Below are positions 11,991 through 22,603 of a DNA stretch of 64,000 nucleotides, in pieces. How positions within the stretch are numbered: the first letter of the stretch is position 1; each line of letters begins with the position of its first letter. Origin of the DNA: Gnetum montanum. Taxonomy: Eukaryota; Streptophyta; Gnetopsida; Gnetales; Gnetaceae. Both the position numbers and the translations under genes were made by a program. The notes beneath the pieces were generated by a model. It did not search any database. It worked only from the letters and a program-made list of their open reading frames with translations, and was not told the DNA's origin. The stretch lies in assembly GCA_015680685.1 (NCBI GenBank), contig MNCI01006012.1, forward strand, positions 70,457 through 134,456, given 5' to 3'.

Positions 11991-13200
11991 AGCCTAGAAG
12001 CTTCCTCCTAGATGGGACAAACATAAGATCCAATGATTCTAGCATGAGGTGAGTCCTTACTTGGTTATAAAAGGGAATCTCTAGAAGTGATGGCCTAATG
12101 ACTTAGTAAGGTGGTATGTTCTTGATCAACACTAAGGAGATGTCTTGGCTCATGCACATCATGGCCTCTATGGTGGACACTATGCTAGAAAGTAAACCAT
12201 GATAAAGATACTACTCATGAGATATTTGTGGTCCACCATGTTCCATAATACTCAATACTTCATGTGTTACTATGATAAGTGCTAGCGTGAGGGAGGTACA
12301 TCCTCATGTATGAAGGGACCACAACACTGGATACAAGCACTACAGCCCTTCAATTTTTCAAGGAATAAATTTATTGGTTTCATCTCTCCTACCTTCAATG
12401 GTAAGCCATATATTATTATATGCAAAGATTATTACATGAAGTGGGCCAAAGTTGTTGTTGTTGAGGACTACTCATCTACCACTACAACAAAATTCCTTTG
12501 GAACAATGTGTTCCATAGGTCTGACATCCTATGAATCTTGATCTTTAATAATGATACGTATTTTACTAGTAATTTTTTCAAGAATTTATTGGAATATTAT
12601 GGGGTTAATTATAAGCTAAGTTTCCATTATCATCCATAGCCCAATAGCTAGGTAGAAGTTACTAACTGTGAAATTTTTAGAATACTTAAGAAAATGGTTA
12701 GTAAGTACAAAAGAGATTTGGCCAAAAAGCTTAATAAAGCCCTTTGGGCCTATTGAACAACATGAAAAAATTCCATTAGTTATACTCTATTTGAGTTTGT
12801 TTATGAATAGGTTCCACAACTTCATATTGATCTTGAGATGAAAAAATTGAGTAGTGTTGCAAATTTTGATATGATCTTAGATTCTGCTAAAAAAAAGGGG
12901 AGGTTGAATCACCTTGATGTGTAATGAATTAGAACATTCTTACACCAAGACTTGCCATGATATTAGTGTGAGAGAGTTTGATTTCAAACATCGTGATAAG
13001 GTTGTCTATTTTAATATACTACACATGGTCCATTTGAGTAAGTTTAAATTTCAATGAAAAGGACCATATATCATCCATACCAATCACCAATCTAGCTCAA
13101 TATACATCTACCATTTTGATGAGCTAGATAAAATCTTTTGCATTAATGGACAATACCTAAAGCACTATGGAGAATATCTTTTTCCTTTGAGAGTACCTAA
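11990..13200 (+). pseudogene. Integrase remnant of element A
   Basis: The zinc-binding region shows HGLYGGHYARK and CYYDKC (about 12166-12285). The catalytic core begins near 12310 (KGPQHWIQALQPFNF), with the first aspartate in CKDYYMKWAK (about 12421-12450), the second in FNNDTYFTSNFF (about 12544-12580), and the third region FHYHP..N..VEVTN (about 12620-12665). A C-terminal beta domain remnant follows to about 13200. Stops are frequent. Open piece 12310-12534 is the longest clean part. Confidence 0.8.
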
Positions 13201-14860
13201 TGATTAATATTGTATTTTGTAGTTAGAGTTCTATCACATAATAAACATGGATTAGTCATGAGGGAGAATCCTTCATGTCATGCCAAATTTTTTCTTTTTA
13301 TTATACTATTTTACTTATGTACCTTAATCAAGTTCATGTGTTTAGTTGGTACTCTTCATATTTTTAAGCTTAATGATCAATCATTCATGATCTTTTATTT
13401 TTATTAAGTATGTTCAAGTATGTAGGAGGAAACAAATTAGTGTGCTTTATGAATGCTCATCTAATAAGCCAATGGTGGATGAGTGAGTTATAGATGTGAT
13501 GATGATGCAGAAGCACTAAATGGATCTAACATGAAGCCTTAATTGGTCGAATGCTTATGCTACAAAATTTATTCACTCATTTTATTCTATCTATCATCGG
13601 TGGATTAGGATTAAATTCATTGGGGAGCTAGGACTCACACTATGAGTTGTTAAAGCTAATACCATTGGACTACGGATAGGTGATGGGTCCACATCTTAGG
13701 ATGTAAGATTTAGAATCCCAAAAGAGTGCTTAGTCATTGGAAAGAAAATTCTATGTCATTGAGGATCCTTGTGACTACTGAATATGTCTAATCAGTGTCA
13801 TTTAACAAGGTGCATATGTTGCTATTGGCACATATAGGCCATTTAATGGAGCAACCTTTATGATTGAAAAAGGATTCCATTTATTGTCCATTCTGTGTTG
13901 ATTTAAGAAAGAGATGATCTACCTATAACATCCAAACATTTTACATTGAATTTTTAAAATAATTTATGGCGGAAAATTTAAAATCAAACATGTAGCTTTA
14001 GGGTTATGGGTAGATGAGTGTTTGGAAAAAATTTTGAAGATAAGAAATTAGTGGAAAAGCCTCAAAAAAAAAATCCTAAGGTTGGCACCATTATAGAAAG
14101 CATGTAATTGTTGGACATGAAATTATCATGTAAATTTAAGAAAATAAGGATAAACTTCACATACAATATTTTTCTACTATTGAAAATTCTGCAGGCTATG
14201 AATAGCTTTGCTCCTGAACTAAGGAACAAGGCAATGGTGGAATTATTTGCAAATGGTAAGGTATAGAATCCTAATGAACTCAAATTGTTGAAGAAAGATT
14301 ATGCTCTTTCCCATGAAGAATTATAGAATAGTAAACTGACCATGAAGTTGGAATTGCATATGCTAGATATTGTAGATACATTTAAAGGGAATTATCCATC
14401 TTGGTGTCATGAGCAGAAACTACAGCGCAACATTTGAATGATTAATTTCATGACTTGATCAAGAATCATAATCTAATGGTTCTCAAGTTGCCTCATTGGA
14501 ATGTATTCATAAAAAGAGAAGACATAGCATGTTAGCTGCCCAGCATTTGCTACTTCTAAGCTTTGCTCTTTGTTTTTATGTTAGCCATTGCATCAGCCAC
14601 AACATTTCATTTCATCACTCTCTTACTGGAATTCAAATGGAAGAAGAAGAGCATTCACCAAAAACATGAGAGCATGCTAAAACATTGCATTCATTGAGTA
14701 TAATAGACAGTAAATGCAAAAACTATGTTTAATTGCAAATTAAAGTTTGGGGATATTTTTTAGTCTACTTTTGATGGATGCACAGAGCCTACATGAAGCT
14801 ATACTAGTTCACATTCACCAGCACTCTCAAAGTAGCTTCAAAAATCAGTGATCTTGCATC
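13200..14860 (+). other. 3' region of A with an unrecognised coding-like stretch
   Basis: No element domain is visible. Around 14190-14445 a plus-strand frame with only two stops reads MNSFAPELRNKAMVELFANG and, later, DTFKGNYPSWCHEQKLQ; the composition is that of a soluble plant protein rather than of noise. I do not recognise it. It lies just upstream of the PPR fragment and could be part of the same captured material or of an extra retrotransposon ORF. Confidence 0.35.
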
Positions 14861-15225
14861 TAGAAAATAGGGTTATGGATGATGTTAGCTAGGTGTTTGA
14901 CAAACTACATGAGTGGAATGTAGTGACATGGAGTGGACTAATCACTAGATACATGCTCAAGGGTTAGGATGATGATGCTTTCATATGGTTTTCCAAGGGC
15001 TTAAATGTAGGTTTAAGCCTAATGATTATACAGTGTCTACAGTGATTGCTTCATTGGGCTAGGGCAAGCAGACCCGTGCCTTGAGTCTCAAGTTTAGATT
15101 CAGTCAATATTGCTATCTGGAAAGTGACCTTGTTAGCATGTATGCTATATGTGGATGTGTGACTAAAGAAAAAATCATGTTTGATGGATTGTAGAATATA
15201 ACACAGCCTACATAGAATTCCATGA
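14860..15225 (+). pseudogene. Fragment of a PLS-type pentatricopeptide-repeat (PPR) gene
   Basis: Translation in two successive frames gives the classic PPR series. Frame one (about 14874-15000): VMDDVS then a stop, VFDKLHEWNVVTWSGLITRY and DDDAFIWFSKGL. Frame two (about 15010-15195): FKPNDYTVSTVIASLG, GKQTRALSLKF, LVSMYAICG and MFDGL. These match the consensus pieces VFDxMPxRNVVSWxxLI.GY, PNxxTxxxVL, GKQxHAxxxK and LVxMYAKCG, in the right order and spacing. PPR proteins bind organellar RNA. Here the copy is short, frameshifted near 15005 and interrupted by stops. It lies inside the 3' part of element A, so it is probably captured or inserted host-gene material. Confidence 0.8.
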
Positions 15226-16122
15226 GTAGATGACTATCACATGACTATCAAGTTGATATCTATATTGATCAAACAGGAAGTTAATGTAAGAGATACATGC
15301 CACTTTCATCATTTAAAATAAAATAAAAATTTATTATTTAAAAAAAAGGAATTTTTGGAACAATTTTTTAATGTCCTATATGGATAGAATGCTTGTCAAT
15401 TATATGTTTTATCCATGATAGTTATAAATAACTACCATGGTGGTTGTAATTAATTCTCATTAATTTATATGATGGTTATAGCTAACTACTATAGTGATTT
15501 TAACCAACCTTAATCTCTTATGATGGTTGTAACTATCCAGAAGGCACTATAAAAAAGAGTTTCAAAGGTAGAATAAAAAGAGGAGGAAGGAACTTGAAAG
15601 AATTATCGAAGATTACTTGTAAAGAATGGCTTGTTAATTGCATCAACAATTCAACTGCTTTATTTTAATCTTGTGAATTTTTTTTTCATTTTTTCTTAGT
15701 TTCTTATGGTTTAGATAATACTGTGCTTGGCATTTAATTTTGGGATTTTTTAATTGCTCTTATAGATCTATTTTTATGCAATTCTAGACTTCTATTTGGT
15801 TGCCATATAAAAGCTTATGTTTTCTTTGAAAAGCTTCTTGAGCAATTCAATAGTAATGTATTTATGAAATTTCCTATTCAAGTCTAAAGGGTCTAGAAAA
15901 TATTTGATATTTTGAGATGACTTGAAATAGCTTCAATTTTTAAAGTATTTTTCTTGATGTTTCAATCTTGAAATTGTTAAATCATTTCTAATAGCTCTAT
16001 TATTTACAATTCTTGAAAAATATTTAACTAGCCAAATAATAGCTTGTATTTTTTTATTTAGAAAGAATTATGGTAGTTTAATAATAGTATCTTTTATGAA
16101 ATTGCTTGTTGAGTTTAGAAGG
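15226..16122 (+). other. Unassigned LTR-like promoter sequence between PPR fragment and element B
   Basis: Holds about three diverged copies of a GGTTGTAACTA-type block (15415-15540), then a TATA-like box CTATAAAAAAGAG (15547-15559) followed by a purine-rich leader. This is the look of an LTR promoter, but no second copy or clear borders were found. The rest is AT-rich with nothing recognisable. Confidence 0.3.
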
Positions 16123-16986
16123 TGATGAGCAGTGACATACCCCTACACCCAACCATACGAATTACTAAGGCATTACACATGATTCAGTTGAATTTCATGG
16201 ACTTATAGTTATCTTATACACTAGTTTCTCTAGGAAGTGAAATGGCATTGAGAACATTTGTTGTCTTTCCAACTACACTTGTGAGGCTCAAGAGTATGGT
16301 TTAAGTGTAATTGAGGCATATGAATTTTTGTTATTTTATATTTTATAGATGTAATTGCCTACAACAAGAATAAAGAGTCAAGTAGATTAAAAGCTAAATT
16401 CTCTATTGCCTAGCTAGATTAACACAAGTAACCACCGCATTTTCTTGAACACATCTTGCCTAGCTAGCTTAACACAAGTAACTTCCCACTTTCCTGAACA
16501 CATCTTGAACACATAGCACTATTGGGCTACCAAACGTTAAGCATTGTTGGGTTACAAAGTACTATATGAATGCTCGAAGTGGTTATTCTTGTGTTCATTA
16601 ATAAACTAGAAATAAATTGCTTAATTCAAATACATTAAAGTAAAGTGATATAAAGTAAAGTGCAATAAAGAAAATATTAAACTATTCTCAGTGTTGCAAG
16701 GTTTGTCAAAAGAGTTCATTTTATTCCTGTCACACTCTGCACTTAGGTACATTAGTTCTTGAATAGACAAAATTACATACTTTTAGACTCATTTTGTAGG
16801 CATTCAAAAAATATTTTAAATTTGAGGAAAAGAAATGGCAAGAGCATTGCTACCTTGCTTGAAAGCTGAAAACTAAACTATGCCAAAAATTGGAACTTAG
16901 GCACTATATTTATAGGCCATGATGTCAAAGTTAGGCCCTGATGTCACATATGTGACATTACGGTAGATGACACTGATGGTTCATCA
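16123..16986 (-). repeat. 3' LTR of element B (864 bp)
   Basis: TGATGAGCAGTGACATACCC at the left, GGTTCATCA at the right. The first 290 bp align with 25817-26108. TATA box TATTTATA at 16907-16914 (minus direction). Between the box and the LTR edge are TGATGTCA/TGTGACAT palindromes (16920-16975). The adjacent bases from 16987, read in reverse, give the polypurine tract TTTTAGGGGCA. Confidence 0.85.
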
Positions 16987-19440
16987 TGCCCCTAAAACTA
17001 AATGAAAACTCATCCTTGAGTGAAGAAGAAGAGAAACAAGTTCTTTACAACATAACATATTGGATAGGTATGGGACTATTAACTAACATTACAAATTGAC
17101 TCAGATGAAACAGACATATAGACTCAGAGTGCCCAAGTGTAAAGAATTACAATCTTTACAAAATGGGATGTTCATGAAAAAAGAAGTGAATACCTTGGAT
17201 ATCACTGAAATCCAACACCTCTTGGTAGTATGAGAATGAGAGAGAAAGAAGAGATCCTTCAATCACGAATGGTCCTCATTGTGTTGTACTGCTGTGTTAT
17301 CCTCAGTGAAGGTAGTCCTGCTTTCAATCCATTTTTTTCACTATAATCAAAACAAAATTAGGAATTAGTAAGAAATGTGTAACACATAACTATTAAATGC
17401 CTTCTTGCATCGGTGGTTACACTTGTCTAGGTTGTGATTATGGTTGATTGGGTCCTTGAGTAGTGTTGATTAAATTAAGCAAGCCATGAAATTGAAAAGG
17501 TTAAATATAAGGAAATATTTGAAGAGGGTATAAGAATTCACAATAATGAAAAGAAGAATTCATTAAAAAATATTGTGAAGATGTGTACAATTGGATGTAA
17601 TTAATGGGATTAACAAAAATAATTTGATTGTAAGACTTTCTAAGGGTAAATAACTTAACTAACCCAACCAAAAGATATGTAAGTGGATCCATCCCAAAGT
17701 AAGCACGGGCCTTTTTGTGCTTACATAACTTCAAACCAAAGAGTCTGTGGGCTCCATGAATGATTTATGGTTACAAAAGGTTAAGTACAAAAACCCAAAA
17801 GAAACTAACTAAGAATTCTGACACATCAAACTAGGACATCGAACCAAAACATGAAACTAACAGTGAGGTGAGACAAGGAAATCATAGATGGATGAGAGAT
17901 AGAGTGGAATGGAGTTTCTAATTATGGTCACATGAAGTCTCTTATGAAATTTTTGGTTAAATGACTTAATAGAATCCATCCTTAGTCTAGACCAAAACCA
18001 ACCACGTTCAGTGACTTTGCATCGACATTCTAAGACTAATCCATCCCATGAGACACAAGAGTGCTTCCATAGAACAACCACCATTCCAAATTAGACAAGA
18101 TGTTGGAAGTGAGGAAGGGGATTAGTTAGAGGAGAAAATTCTCATAACAAATGCTTGTAGCCCATTTATTTGGTCTAAGGGGTGTGCTTTAAGTTTCCAT
18201 TATTTTTTCTTGAAATAGGAACCACACCAAGAAAAGAAATACACATTTATTTTGTCTGAGTGTGCTTTGAATCCTCATATTTTCTTTTCTTGATAAAAAC
18301 CACACCATGTAAGGATGTATGAATTTATTTTGTGCAAAGGGGGTGCTTTGAATTCTCATTGTTTTTTTTTCTTTTGATGAGAACCACACCATGCAAGGAC
18401 TTATTCAACTTCCTTTTATTGGATGACATGGAATGGTAAGAAATTCATGGAAACACATCTGCATCGAGGAAAATAGAAAGGGACCAAGAATACCAAATCC
18501 CCTTGAAGCCATACCATGTTCAAACCTTTGAATCCTTCCCAATTCTAGAAACTACCAAAGTCACAAATTTATTAAAGTTTTATTAATGAAAAATGGACTG
18601 TATGTTTCCAAACAAGGAAAACCATAGAGTTTGTGGATGGGTGGATGTTGTGAACTCACTTCTTGTTACATGAAAAGAAACCATGTCCTAATTATCCAAA
18701 AGGAAATTCAAAGCTAGAAACTAGACACCAAAAATTAAATAAAATAATACATACCACCATTAAGTAATTCATTACCAATGTACCTGGCACTTATTAACAA
18801 AAAGTTAGAAAACCATATAAAATAAAAGAAAATATAAAAGAAAGTGTAAAATGTTCAAAAAACATCAAATGTAGTAACAATGGTGTAAAAAAAAATCAGA
18901 AAATATTAATAACATAAAAAAATATGTAAAATAAAGAATGTGTAAAATGAAAAGCTGTAACACAAAAAATTTGAAAAATTAAGGAGCTACTTAAATAATT
19001 AGCATGGTTGGCCATCTCTCGCATAACTAAGTTGAAAGAAGGAGGAGATTTGAAATATGGAGCATGGTTGTCCATCTGATGAGGTTCTTATTGTATTAGC
19101 TAACATATGCTCAAGGAAAGGTTTAATTTGTTGGATGTTGACCAACTATTTCTTGTTTGGGATCTCAGGTTTATAGATCATCATGGCCCTAGAAGAAAAT
19201 GTCTTGTAAATAATGTAAGGTCCTTTCCACAATGTTTGAAACTTATTTTGTTGAGGTACGTGTGTGGGATTCTAGTAAAGAACCTTGTCTCTTGATTGAA
19301 ATTTGACTCTTTTAATTTTCAGGCCATGACACTTTTTGTTATAGGCCTTGTGAAACTCATTAGATGATAGGGCCACTAATTGATTTTCATTTAGTAGGTT
19401 GAGATTTATCAATTATTCTTTTTGGGATAGACTCAAGTCA
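16987..19440 (-). other. 3' noncoding part of element B
   Basis: No protein domain. It is similar in parts to the 3' parts of C (37560-38600) and D (28729-30620), for example the repeated CACACCATGCAAGGAC block and ATGAAAACTCATCCTTGAG beside the polypurine tract. The block near 19010-19050 (CCATCTCTCGCATAACTAAG) corresponds to the G-run motif of D. Confidence 0.7.
18164..18407. repeat. Tandem repeat, about 80 bp x 3
   Basis: Three units start ATTTATTT(T/G)GT at 18164, 18245 and 18323 and each ends in a ACCACACCA block. The same unit occurs twice in C (about 38193-38378, opposite orientation as expected for a plus element) and once in D near 30005-30095. It is a family-specific 3' feature. 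Confidence 0.8.
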
Positions 19441-20300
19441 AGGTCAAGGTCACAAGCTATTAAAAGTGTATAGTGTTCAAATTAAATAGGAAGTGTTGGT
19501 AGTTTATTGTACACAAGCTCATAGGGAGAATAGCCTATAGGAAGTTTCCAAGTTGAGCAGTAGGCCCAAAGTGCATCATTCAATTTTATGCTCAAATCCT
19601 TTCTATACTTGCTAAAATTTCTTGTTAGTATCCTTGTGACTTCCCTATTAGCTTGGGGATGGTATGGTGTTGTAATTTTGTGTTCAACCCCCAAGTGTTG
19701 CATGAGCTTCCAAAAAGTAGTGCGTATATAATGAGGTTCATTTTCATAAATTAATGTACGTGGCATACCAAACCTATTTATAACATTTTATTGTACAAAC
19801 CGAGCAGCAGTATAGGATGTAAAGTTGATGACAATTGCTACTTTTTCCCATTTTGTACAATAGTCAATAGCAACTAGGATGTACGCCTTTTCATTTGACA
19901 TGGACATGATGAAACCCGTGAAATCAATGCCATAGATGTTGAAGGATTCTAGTGGTTGAATCCATTGTTGAGGTTCCTCCATTTGAGTAGTCATTTCACC
20001 ATCTTGTTGGCATCATTCATAAAAGTAGATGTAATGGTGGGCATCCTTGAAGAAGAGTGTTGGCCAGTAGTATTTTGCCATTAGGATTTTAATGGTCATG
20101 CATCTTCCAGCATAGTGTCCTCCATAAGGACCTTCATAAGCATCTTGGAGAACATGCAATTTATCAACATCAGGGACATACCAATGAACCAAGATATCAG
20201 TGCACACCTTGTAGAGGTATCTCTTGATCTCCATGAAGTACTTTACTTGGTAAAGAAATTGTTGTTTCTTCCAGTGGTTCAACCCTTGTGGCATCTTCTA
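19440..20300 (-). pseudogene. Integrase remnant of element B
   Basis: Three consecutive open pieces. 20294-20013 carries the zinc-binding region with GGHYAGR and AKYYWPTLF. 19994-19788 has QWIQPLESFNIYGIDFTGF and the first catalytic aspartate in VAIDYCTKWEKV. 19766-19482 has YENEPHYIRTTFW, where the second catalytic aspartate position is changed (family S-D-N-G), followed by TTPYHPQANREV, SKYRKDLSIKLNDALWAY and GYSPYELVY. The gaps between pieces are single stops or shifts, so this is a recently readable but dead integrase. It is the best-preserved coding part of B. Confidence 0.88.
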
Positions 20301-20760
20301 AGTAAGAAGATAGATGAGAATGTTATAATGTCATTTTGGCTCATTGGGCATTTGTTCAATTATAGCCTCAACAAAGAAGAGTTCATCAAGAAATGTATTA
20401 GATAATGGGCTCTCTTCCTCTTTGCTGACCAATCGCAACCAAGACAAGTAGTCAGTGACCACATTCTTAGTGCCCTTTTGATCTACCATTGTAAGATGAA
20501 ATTCCTACAAGGTCACCAACCACCGTATAACACAAGGGCTTACCATTGGCTTGTTCATTAGGAAGTAGATGGCACTATGAGTAGTGTGCACAAACACCTT
20601 ATATCCAAGTGCATAGTTCTTGAACATTTCTAGAGCAAACACCATGGCCATCAATTCTTTCTCTTTGGTAGTGTAGTTTAGTTGTGCACCCACAATGCTT
20701 CAGCTAATGCAATGAATGTAATATGGAAATTTCTTGTTATCTAACTACATCAACATAGCT
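20300..20760 (-). pseudogene. RNase H remnant of element B
   Basis: Open piece 20693-20505 reads LNYTTKEKELMAMVFALEMF then YALGYKVFVHTTHSAIYFL, the typical RNase H helix and following strand; the usual aspartate of H-T-D-H is threonine. The tract below joins to integrase. Upstream, INCISWSIVGAQ-like sequence links to RT. Confidence 0.8.
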
Positions 20761-21960
20761 TCTAAGGCATAATTTGATGCATCCATCATAATATGGAATG
20801 GTTTGAACCAGTTGGATGCTTGTACGATTAGAGTTTCTACAAGCTTCTCTTTCAGTTACTAAAATGCTTTCTCACATTCTATGGTCCAAAAAAAGGAAGC
20901 ATCTTTCTTTGTTAGCTTGACCAATGATTTTATGATCTTAGATAAATTCTCTATGAATTGCTAGTAGTAGCTAGTATGTCCAAGGAATGATTGAATATCT
21001 TTAATTATTTCTAGCTGGAAAATTATTCCTTGGATGACCCTTATCTTCTTAGGGTATATCTCAATTCCTACTTGTGAGATTTTGTGCCCCAATACACTGC
21101 CCTCTTGGACCATGAGGTGGTTTTTCTACCGATTAAGTTGCAAGGAAATTTCAACACACCATTTCAGCACCTACTTAAGGCAGTCCAAGGCTTTCTCAAA
21201 TGTAGCTCCATAGGTGGAGAAGTCATCTATGAAGACTTCTACACCACTATCGATCTGTTGTTGAAAAATGCTCTGGATTAGGCGTTGGAATGTGGAAAGA
21301 GCATTTCATAGACCAAACAACATCTTATGATATGCAAAAGTCTCCTAGGGACTTATGAATGTTGTTTTTGCTTAGTCATTTGGTGCAATTTGAATTTGGT
21401 TATAACCATTATAACCATCTAGAAAGCTGTAGTAACAATGCCCAGATATGGTGTCGAGCACATGGTCCATAAATGGAAATGGAAAATGATCTTTGAATGT
21501 TTCCCTATTTAGAAACCTAAAGTCAATGCAGACCTACCACTTGCAATATTTCTTTGACATAATTACAAGTGGACTAATCCACTCACTATCTACGATGGGA
21601 TAGATGAACCCCACCTTAAGGAGTTGCTTGATTTCCTCCTTGACGATTTGCTTCAATTTAGAATTCAACCACCTCTATGGTTGTCATTTTGGATTCATGG
21701 CTAGGTCGGTGTAAATGCAATGTTGGCATATCCTAGGATCAATCCATGTGAGTTCAAGATATAACCAAGCAAAAGCTACTGACCATCTTTCAACTACTTT
21801 CAATAACATTTGTTTTTGTTCTAGAGCAATATTTGCATTGATTATGATAAGATTCTTATTTTTCAAAAATACATATTCCATTTTGGTCAATAATGTTTTT
21901 AGTTCAAGGGGGTCATGCTTAAATTTGTTAGGAATTTCCAACTCTTCCCAGTGGGTATCA
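20760..21960 (-). pseudogene. Reverse transcriptase remnant of element B
   Basis: Open piece 21941-21684 holds the N-terminal connection (ELKTLLTKMEYVFLKN and ALEQKQMLLKVVERW). The catalytic strand SGVEVFIDDFSTYG (about 21245-21205) keeps both aspartates, unlike the RT of A. The thumb continues to about 20870. Stops and shifts occur between blocks. The F-x-D-D-F-S-x-Y-G form is that of the Tat/Athila branch, consistent with the tRNA-Asp primer site. Confidence 0.85.
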
Positions 21961-22079
21961 TCAATTGTATTATCATATAGCTGGTGATGAACCTACTCTA
22001 GTTCATCCATGCTTGTGACATATGCATATGTCAAGCTCTCAATTGGTTTCATGCAAAGTGTGCTACTTTCTAAATCAGT

Positions 22080-22600
22080 AGTCAGTCACTAGGTACCCTC
22101 CTATTTTATGGCTATGACGTACAAACACCTTTGAATTTTTGTTTCTAGTGCACACTATTTGCATGTAGAGATAGATGCTTGCTCTATGGCCTAAAGTTTC
22201 TACACATAATTACACCTTATATCATTGTACACAATGCATGGAACTCTCTTATTCTCAATATTTCCAAATGCATTTTCTTTAGATATCTTCAGGGAAAGAT
22301 CTTTGATGCAATTTTTGCATCGATGGTGCTTAGCCATGCCCTTCCCATAATGATTGGAAAGTCCCCTTTGTAGTTCTCCACTTTGATTACAAAGAAGTCA
22401 GTAAGATAAGACCACCCACAAACAATGTTCATAATGTCTTCTACTAGTCCCAATGTAATAGTAATAGACTAGTCTACCAATTCCAATTTGATGTTGATCT
22501 TCTTATGAGGAGGCAAGTTCCAAGTAGTGTACATCTCATGAGAAATCAAATTAACACAAGAACTTGAATCGAGAGGAGCTTTGCATAGTTCATTCCTAGC
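22080..22600 (-). pseudogene. Retropepsin remnant of element B
   Basis: Active-site strand APLDSSSCVNLIS (about 22585-22545) keeps the aspartate, but the glycine of D-S/T-G is serine. The C-terminal conserved part reads KGDFPIIMGRAWLSTIDAKI (about 22377-22315), nearly the same as in D (31140-31080). A change at 22200 and stops end the frame before RT. Confidence 0.8.
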
Positions 22601-22603
22601 AAT

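Noticed and set aside
15226-16122. Solo LTR between the PPR fragment and B
   Set aside because: A TATA-like box and leader are present, but no borders, duplication or second copy could be found.
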